NCBI GenBank assembly: GCA_020848665.1
Contig: JADLHR010000423.1
Coordinates: forward strand, 1-10,686
Reading direction: 5' to 3'
DNA length: 10,686 nucleotides
Origin: Anaerolineae bacterium
Lineage (GTDB): Bacteria > Chloroflexota > Anaerolineae > Aggregatilineales > Aggregatilineaceae
The translations under genes were made by a program, and so were the position numbers. The notes beneath the pieces were generated by a model. It did not search any database and was not told where the DNA came from. It saw nothing but the letters and a program-made list of their open reading frames with translations. This document shows positions 6,822 through 10,686 of the stretch, one piece after another (within the stretch, counting starts at the first letter, position 1; each line of letters begins with the position of its first letter).

Positions 6822-6835
6822 TTGACCTCTATCAA
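6822..6835. promoter_or_regulatory. Crp/Fnr-type operator, promoter-proximal
   Basis: TTGACCTCTATCAA fits the Fnr/Dnr consensus TTGAT-N4-ATCAA at nine of ten defined positions. Its centre is 41.5 bp upstream of the predicted start point at 6787, the classic class II activator position. The adjacent regulator gene encodes a recognition helix suited to this motif. Confidence 0.8.
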
Positions 6836-6840
6836 ATGAC

Positions 6841-6854
6841 TTGACGCGGATCAA
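6841..6854. promoter_or_regulatory. Crp/Fnr-type operator, promoter-distal
   Basis: TTGACGCGGATCAA again fits TTGAT-N4-ATCAA at nine of ten positions, with the same single departure (C at the fifth base) as the proximal box. It is centred at about -60.5, 19 bp (nearly two helical turns) from the proximal box, so both dimers would lie on nearly the same DNA face. Confidence 0.75.
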
Positions 6855-6855
6855 G

Positions 6856-6873
6856 TCCGCACCGGCGTGCGGA
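6856..6873 (-). terminator. Small hairpin after the Crp/Fnr gene, possible weak terminator
   Basis: TCCGCAC and GTGCGGA form a 7-bp stem with a CGGC loop, 8 bases past the regulator stop. No T run follows leftward, so termination would be inefficient, and some read-through from the regulator gene into the nirK operon is likely. It abuts the distal Fnr box. Confidence 0.3.
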
Positions 6874-6881
6874 GCAGGGCG

Positions 6882-7562
6882 TTACAGAGCGGCGATGGAG
6901 CGCAGCATATCGCGGTCGGTGATCAGGATGCGGTGGCGGTCGAAGCGGATCGCGCCGGCGTCTTGCAGCTTGGCGAGGACGCGGCTGATCGTCTCCGGTG
7001 TGGTATTGAGGTGCCCGGCGATCGCCGCACGCGTGATGCCCGGCCCGCTGAGCGACGGGTCTTCGGCCTGAGCGATCAGGAACCGCGCCAGCCGGACCAG
7101 CACGGGGTAAAGCGTCAGGTCTTCCAGTTGACGGTTGAGCGCGCGGACACGGCCGGTCAGCGTCTCAATCGCAGCCTGCGCAACTGCCGGGTGGCGCTCG
7201 ATCACTTCGCGCACCAGCGCCGGCGAGAGCGACCACACCGTGACGAGCGTCATCGCGATCGCGTTGGCGGGGGTGGGGCCGCCGTCCAGCGCGGCGACAT
7301 CGTTGAACACACCACCGGGGCCGAGCAGGTGCAGAATATACTCGCTCCCTTCCGGGCTGAGCTTCGCGATCTTGACGCTGCCATCCTCGATGATCCACAG
7401 ACTGCTGTGTTTCTCGCCTTCAAGAAAGATAACCTCGTCGGCAGCGAAGGTGTAAAACCCCGCCCGCGCTGCCAAGGCGTGACGCTCGCCGGAGGATAGC
7501 GGCGCGAAATAGGGGATATTTGAGAGATGTTCGGCAAGGACTGTCAGATCGGCTTGGGTCAT
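6882..7562 (-). CDS. Crp/Fnr family transcriptional regulator (Dnr-like, cysteine-free)
   Basis: This 226-residue protein has the family's usual length. An N-terminal cyclic-nucleotide-binding-type beta barrel (about 15-120, with DEVIFLEGEKHSSLWIIEDG at 42-61) leads to a dimer helix (about 125-150) and a C-terminal winged helix-turn-helix. The recognition helix TTPETISRVLAKL carries the E190, S193, R194 pattern that in Fnr reads TTGA..TCAA, matching two boxes directly downstream. The chain has no cysteine, so it cannot bind an Fnr-type Fe-S cluster. A Dnr-like NO sensor using heme is the likeliest analogue, by inference. ATG 7562 begins the conserved domain; the longer frame to 7781 only overlaps the ABC gene. 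No strong ribosome-binding site precedes it. It probably activates the adjacent ferredoxin-nirK operon. Confidence 0.9.
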   Translation of the reverse strand: MTQADLTVLAEHLSNIPYFAPLSSGERHALAARAGFYTFAADEVIFLEGEKHSSLWIIEDGSVKIAKLSPEGSEYILHLLGPGGVFNDVAALDGGPTPANAIAMTLVTVWSLSPALVREVIERHPAVAQAAIETLTGRVRALNRQLEDLTLYPVLVRLARFLIAQAEDPSLSGPGITRAAIAGHLNTTPETISRVLAKLQDAGAIRFDRHRILITDRDMLRSIAAL

Positions 7563-7590
7563 GAGGCTTTGGGATGCGCAGGCACAGGTC

Positions 7591-7603
7591 CACCGAGATT
7601 GTA
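7591..7603 (-). promoter_or_regulatory. Candidate promoter -10 of the Crp/Fnr regulator gene
   Basis: TACAAT at 7603-7598, read leftward, matches five of six -10 positions and would start transcription near 7591, with a leader of about 28 nt. No good -35 stands 16-18 bp upstream. The 79-base gap (7563-7641) between the ABC gene and the regulator holds no T-tailed hairpin, so transcription from the ABC genes may also continue through. Confidence 0.35.
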
Positions 7604-7641
7604 GCGGCTTTGGCGACCCGGAGCCATCCCGCACAGCCTGC

Positions 7642-9462
7642 TCAGGCGGCGGATTCGAGCTTCCCCGACTGCTCGATGTACTCCAGGCTCTGGTGGCGGA
7701 AGTACGTGTTGTACAGCTCGGCGTAGTATCCACCCGCTGCCAGCAGCTCGTCGTGGCTGCCTTCCTCGATGATCTGCCCATCGCGCAGCACGATGATCCG
7801 GTCCGCGTGGCGGATGGTCGAGAGCCGGTGCGCGATCACGACCGAGGTGCGGCGCTTCATCACTTCATCCAGCCCTTCCTGGATCAGCGTTTCGGTCAGC
7901 GGATCGACGCTGGCGGTCGCTTCGTCGAGAATGAAGATCGCCGGGTCCTGGAGCAGCACCCGCGCCAGCGCGACCAATTGACGCTGGCCCATCGACAGGC
8001 TGCCGCCGCGCTCGCCGACCTGCGTCTCCAGCCCTTCCGGCAGGCTCTTGATCCAGTCGCCGCCGCCGACCTGCCGCGCCGCGCTGAGCACGTCGTCGTC
8101 GCTGGCGTCCTGCGTCCCGTAGCGGATGTTGTCCTTCACTGTTCCATCGAACAGGAACGGCGTCTGCGTCACGATCCCCAGGTGCTGGCGGTAATCGTGC
8201 AGGTCCAGCGTGCGGATGTCGTGCCCGTCGATCAGGATACGCCCGCCCTGGAACTCATAAAAGCGCGTGATCAGCCGCGCGATGCTCGACTTACCGGAGC
8301 CGGTGTGCCCAACCAGCGCCAGCATCTCCCCGGCGTGGATTGTCAGGGAGAAGTCTTGCAGCACCGGCTCATCATCCTTGTAGCGGAAGTCCACCTGGTC
8401 GAAGACGATCTCGCCCGCGACGATGTCCAATGCCCGGTTGCCCGTCTGCACAACTTTCGGCTCGGCGTCGATCAGCGCGAAGACGCGCTCGCCCGCCGCC
8501 ATGCCCAGTTGGAACTGGCTCCAGAATGAGGCGATGCTGGTCAGCGGGAACCAGAACATCTGGATGCCCTGGATGAACAGGAACCAGTCGCCCGCGCTCA
8601 GCCGCCCGTCGATTGCCTGCCGCCCGCCGAAGTACACGATCCCCGCCGTGCCCAGCCCCGCCATCAGGTTCAGGATCGGGAAGATGCTGCTGAACACGTA
8701 ACCGGTCCGCAGGTTGATCCGGTACGAGCGCGCGTTGACGCCCAGGAACTCGTCATAGATCGTGTGTTCCTGGCGGAACGTTTTGGCGACGCCGATTCCG
8801 CTGACTGTCTCCTGAATGTGGGCGCTGACTTCCGCCAGGATGCGCCGCGACTGCGTGACCGTGTCGCGCGCGATCTTGCGAAAGGCCAGCGCCACGGCGA
8901 TGATTGGCGGCGCGAGCAGCAGCGTCAGCAGCGTTAGTCTCACGTCCACGTAGAACAGATAGCCGATCAGCAGCACGATCAGCAGCACCTGGCTGATTAG
9001 GTCCATCGTCAGCGTGACGACCTGCGAGAACGCCTGCGTGTCCGAGGTCACGCGGCTGACGATTTTGCCGGATGGATAGCTGTCATAGAATGACAGGTCA
9101 CGCTTGACGACCGCGTCGAAAGCATCCTCGCGCAGCTTGAGCACGACGTTGCCGATCGCTTCCGCCGAGAGCCAGCGGCGCACCGCGTTGAAGGCCCAGC
9201 CCAGCACACCAAGCAGCATCACGACAGCGGCGATCCCCAGCACGCGCCCAGTCGAGGCGTCTTCCTGCAGCCAGTCCAGCGACGCCGAGATGTAGATCGG
9301 CAGCGCGGTCTGCGTCAGCGAGGTCACCACGACCATGACCGCCACGGCGAGCATCCGGCCCAACTGCGGACGGAAGTAGCCGAGGATGCGCCGCACCAGC
9401 TCGCGATCGCTGTAACTGCGGTCGTATTCTTCGGCGTCGAGGCCGTCCATGATAAAGCCCAT
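7642..9462 (-). CDS. ABC exporter half-transporter (permease-ATPase), catalytic-glutamate subunit
   Basis: This 606-residue protein has a six-helix exporter membrane domain (about 30-320) fused to an ATPase domain (about 350-595). ATPase motifs are Walker A GHTGSGKS (385-392), Q-loop Q433, signature LSMGQ (489-493), Walker B ending ILDE with catalytic E514, and the switch H545 in IAHRLS. The signature deviates from LSGGQ, while the catalytic glutamate is intact. This is the TM288-like half of heterodimeric exporters such as TM287/288. Its partner is the gene just upstream, 13 nt away; AGGAGA overlapping that gene's stop region precedes ATG 9462. A second start at 9450 is possible. Substrate (drug, lipid or peptide) cannot be told from the sequence. 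A functional link to the nitrite operon is not evident. Confidence 0.93.
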   Translation of the reverse strand: MGFIMDGLDAEEYDRSYSDRELVRRILGYFRPQLGRMLAVAVMVVVTSLTQTALPIYISASLDWLQEDASTGRVLGIAAVVMLLGVLGWAFNAVRRWLSAEAIGNVVLKLREDAFDAVVKRDLSFYDSYPSGKIVSRVTSDTQAFSQVVTLTMDLISQVLLIVLLIGYLFYVDVRLTLLTLLLAPPIIAVALAFRKIARDTVTQSRRILAEVSAHIQETVSGIGVAKTFRQEHTIYDEFLGVNARSYRINLRTGYVFSSIFPILNLMAGLGTAGIVYFGGRQAIDGRLSAGDWFLFIQGIQMFWFPLTSIASFWSQFQLGMAAGERVFALIDAEPKVVQTGNRALDIVAGEIVFDQVDFRYKDDEPVLQDFSLTIHAGEMLALVGHTGSGKSSIARLITRFYEFQGGRILIDGHDIRTLDLHDYRQHLGIVTQTPFLFDGTVKDNIRYGTQDASDDDVLSAARQVGGGDWIKSLPEGLETQVGERGGSLSMGQRQLVALARVLLQDPAIFILDEATASVDPLTETLIQEGLDEVMKRRTSVVIAHRLSTIRHADRIIVLRDGQIIEEGSHDELLAAGGYYAELYNTYFRHQSLEYIEQSGKLESAA

Positions 9463-9475
9463 GCGCGTCTCTCTC

Positions 9476-10686
9476 CTAAGCGGTCTGCGGCTCGCTGGCT
9501 GGTTCGTCCAGCGGCGGCAGCTCGACATCGTAGCGGGCGAAGATGCGCCGGTAGTGCGGTGAAGTGCGCAGCAGGTTTTCATGCGTGCCGATCGCGACCA
9601 CGCGCCCGCCATCCAGCACCACGATCTTGTCCGCCCACCGGATCTGCGACAGGCGGTGCGTGATCAGCAGCGTGGTGCGGCCTTCCTGCGCGCGGCGAAT
9701 CGCCTTCTGAATCTGGTCTTCGGTCGCGCTGTCGATCGCGCTGGTCGAGTCGTCCAGGATCAGGATACGCGGGTTGTTGAGAAAGGCGCGGGCCAGGGCG
9801 ATACGCTGGCGCTGCCCGCCGGAGAGCATTGTCCCGCGCTCGCCGACCTTGGTCTCGTACCCATCCGCAAACGACTCGATGAACTCGTGCGCCTGCGCTT
9901 CACGCGCCGCTTCCTCGACCTGCTCGCGGGGCGTGCCCGGCGCACCGAACGCGATGTTCTCCGCCACGCTGCGCGAGAACAGGAACACGTCCTGCTCGAT
10001 CTTGGCGATCTGCGAGCGCAGCCTCGCCAGGTCCCACTCGCGCACGTCCACTCCATCGATCAGGATACGCCCGCGCGTCGCGTCGTAGGTGCGGTTGATC
10101 AGCTGCGTCAGGGTGCTCTTGCCGGAGCCGGTCTGCCCGACGATGGCGACCGTCTCGCCCGGCGCGATATGGAACGACACGTTGTCGATGATCGGCGCGT
10201 GGCAGTTGCGGTCTGCCTTGTCTGCCTCATTCGTCCCGGCGGTATCGGCTGCTTCAGCGCTGCCATCATAGCAGAACGTGACCTGTTCGAAGACGATGTC
10301 GCCCTGGATCGGCTGGCTGTGGCCGCCCACGTTTTCGTCCAGCTCGGTCTCGGCGGTCACGATCTTCAGGATGCGCTCGGCGCTGGCGATGCCAAGCTGC
10401 ACCAGCGAAAACGAGAAGATCGAGATGAAGGTCGGGAAGCGCAGCACGTTCATCAGGCCCATCAGCGCGATGATGTCTGCCAGGCCGACCAGGTCCCGCT
10501 GGTACAGCACCATGCCGTGCAGGAAAGTCAGCCCCAGCGCAATCCCATAGAGCAGCAGCGGTAGATAGCGCGCTTCGATCTTGCCCTGGTCCACGAAATA
10601 ATCGCGGTACAGCCTCGCGTTGCGATAGAACCGCCGCCGCTCGAACGATTCCTGCACGCTGGCCTTGACGATCTCGATGCCGGACA
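9476..10686 (-). CDS. ABC exporter half-transporter, degenerate-site subunit (5' end outside window)
   Basis: The last 402 residues are present. The frame stays open past the right edge, and the first visible residues SGIEIVKASVQESFERRRF belong to the middle of an exporter membrane domain, so the GTG at 10657 is not the start. The remaining membrane helices precede an ATPase domain with A-loop tyrosine in FCYDGS, Walker A GQTGSGKS, canonical signature LSGGQ, Walker B ILILDDSTSAID and switch histidine in ITHRLS. Aspartate (codon 9751-9749) replaces the catalytic glutamate, as in TM287, BmrC and similar subunits. A roughly 20-residue Ala/Asp/Glu-rich insert (about 10261-10198) sits between the A-loop strand and Walker A. 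It pairs with the downstream half-transporter, 13 nt away. Confidence 0.93.
   Translation of the reverse strand, partial: SGIEIVKASVQESFERRRFYRNARLYRDYFVDQGKIEARYLPLLLYGIALGLTFLHGMVLYQRDLVGLADIIALMGLMNVLRFPTFISIFSFSLVQLGIASAERILKIVTAETELDENVGGHSQPIQGDIVFEQVTFCYDGSAEAADTAGTNEADKADRNCHAPIIDNVSFHIAPGETVAIVGQTGSGKSTLTQLINRTYDATRGRILIDGVDVREWDLARLRSQIAKIEQDVFLFSRSVAENIAFGAPGTPREQVEEAAREAQAHEFIESFADGYETKVGERGTMLSGGQRQRIALARAFLNNPRILILDDSTSAIDSATEDQIQKAIRRAQEGRTTLLITHRLSQIRWADKIVVLDGGRVVAIGTHENLLRTSPHYRRIFARYDVELPPLDEPASEPQTA

Noticed and set aside
7561..8529. Plus-strand open frames opposite the ABC genes (also 9581-10564)
   Set aside because: They mirror the ABC ATPase sequences in antisense and show no family motif.

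Overview
The window is GC-rich bacterial DNA. Every gene I can support runs leftward (minus strand), with tight spacing and ATGA-type or few-base junctions. I infer a member of the Chloroflexota (Anaerolineae or a related class), or a bacterium with similar gene content. The basis is the sensor-type membrane protein, the cupredoxin-fused AniA-like nitrite reductase and the heterodimeric ABC exporter. This is recollection of protein families, not a search.

Layout in the direction of transcription (right to left). (1) 10686-7642: two ABC exporter half-transporters, the first cut by the window edge. They form a heterodimer with one degenerate ATP site. (2) 7562-6882: a cysteine-free Crp/Fnr regulator whose recognition helix predicts TTGA..TCAA targets. 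(3) 6854-6794: two matching boxes in tandem, placed at -60.5 and -41.5 from a TATGAT -10 element. This looks like an activator-dependent promoter. (4) 6757-3183: a probable operon of a 2[4Fe-4S] ferredoxin, a copper nitrite reductase (NirK, AniA class) with an extra N-terminal cupredoxin domain, a MIP18/DUF59 iron-sulfur assembly protein, a DUF2249 protein and an NnrS-like polytopic membrane protein. It ends at a good intrinsic terminator at 3156-3118. (5) 2984-1: a second unit of an FAD/NAD disulfide-reductase-like flavoprotein with a non-standard C-terminal active site, a polytopic sensor-like membrane protein, and the first 86 residues of a probable GAF-domain signalling protein.

The central system is a nitrite-to-NO module: regulator, paired operator, exported NirK, and proteins plausibly concerned with NO or with the Fe-S and heme damage it causes. 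No NO reductase, N2O reductase, hemerythrin or heme d1 gene is visible. I saw no RNA genes, insertion sequences or CRISPR arrays. No non-coding stretch exceeds 300 bases; the largest gaps are 2985-3182, 6758-6881, 4622-4711, 7563-7641 and 5024-5100.
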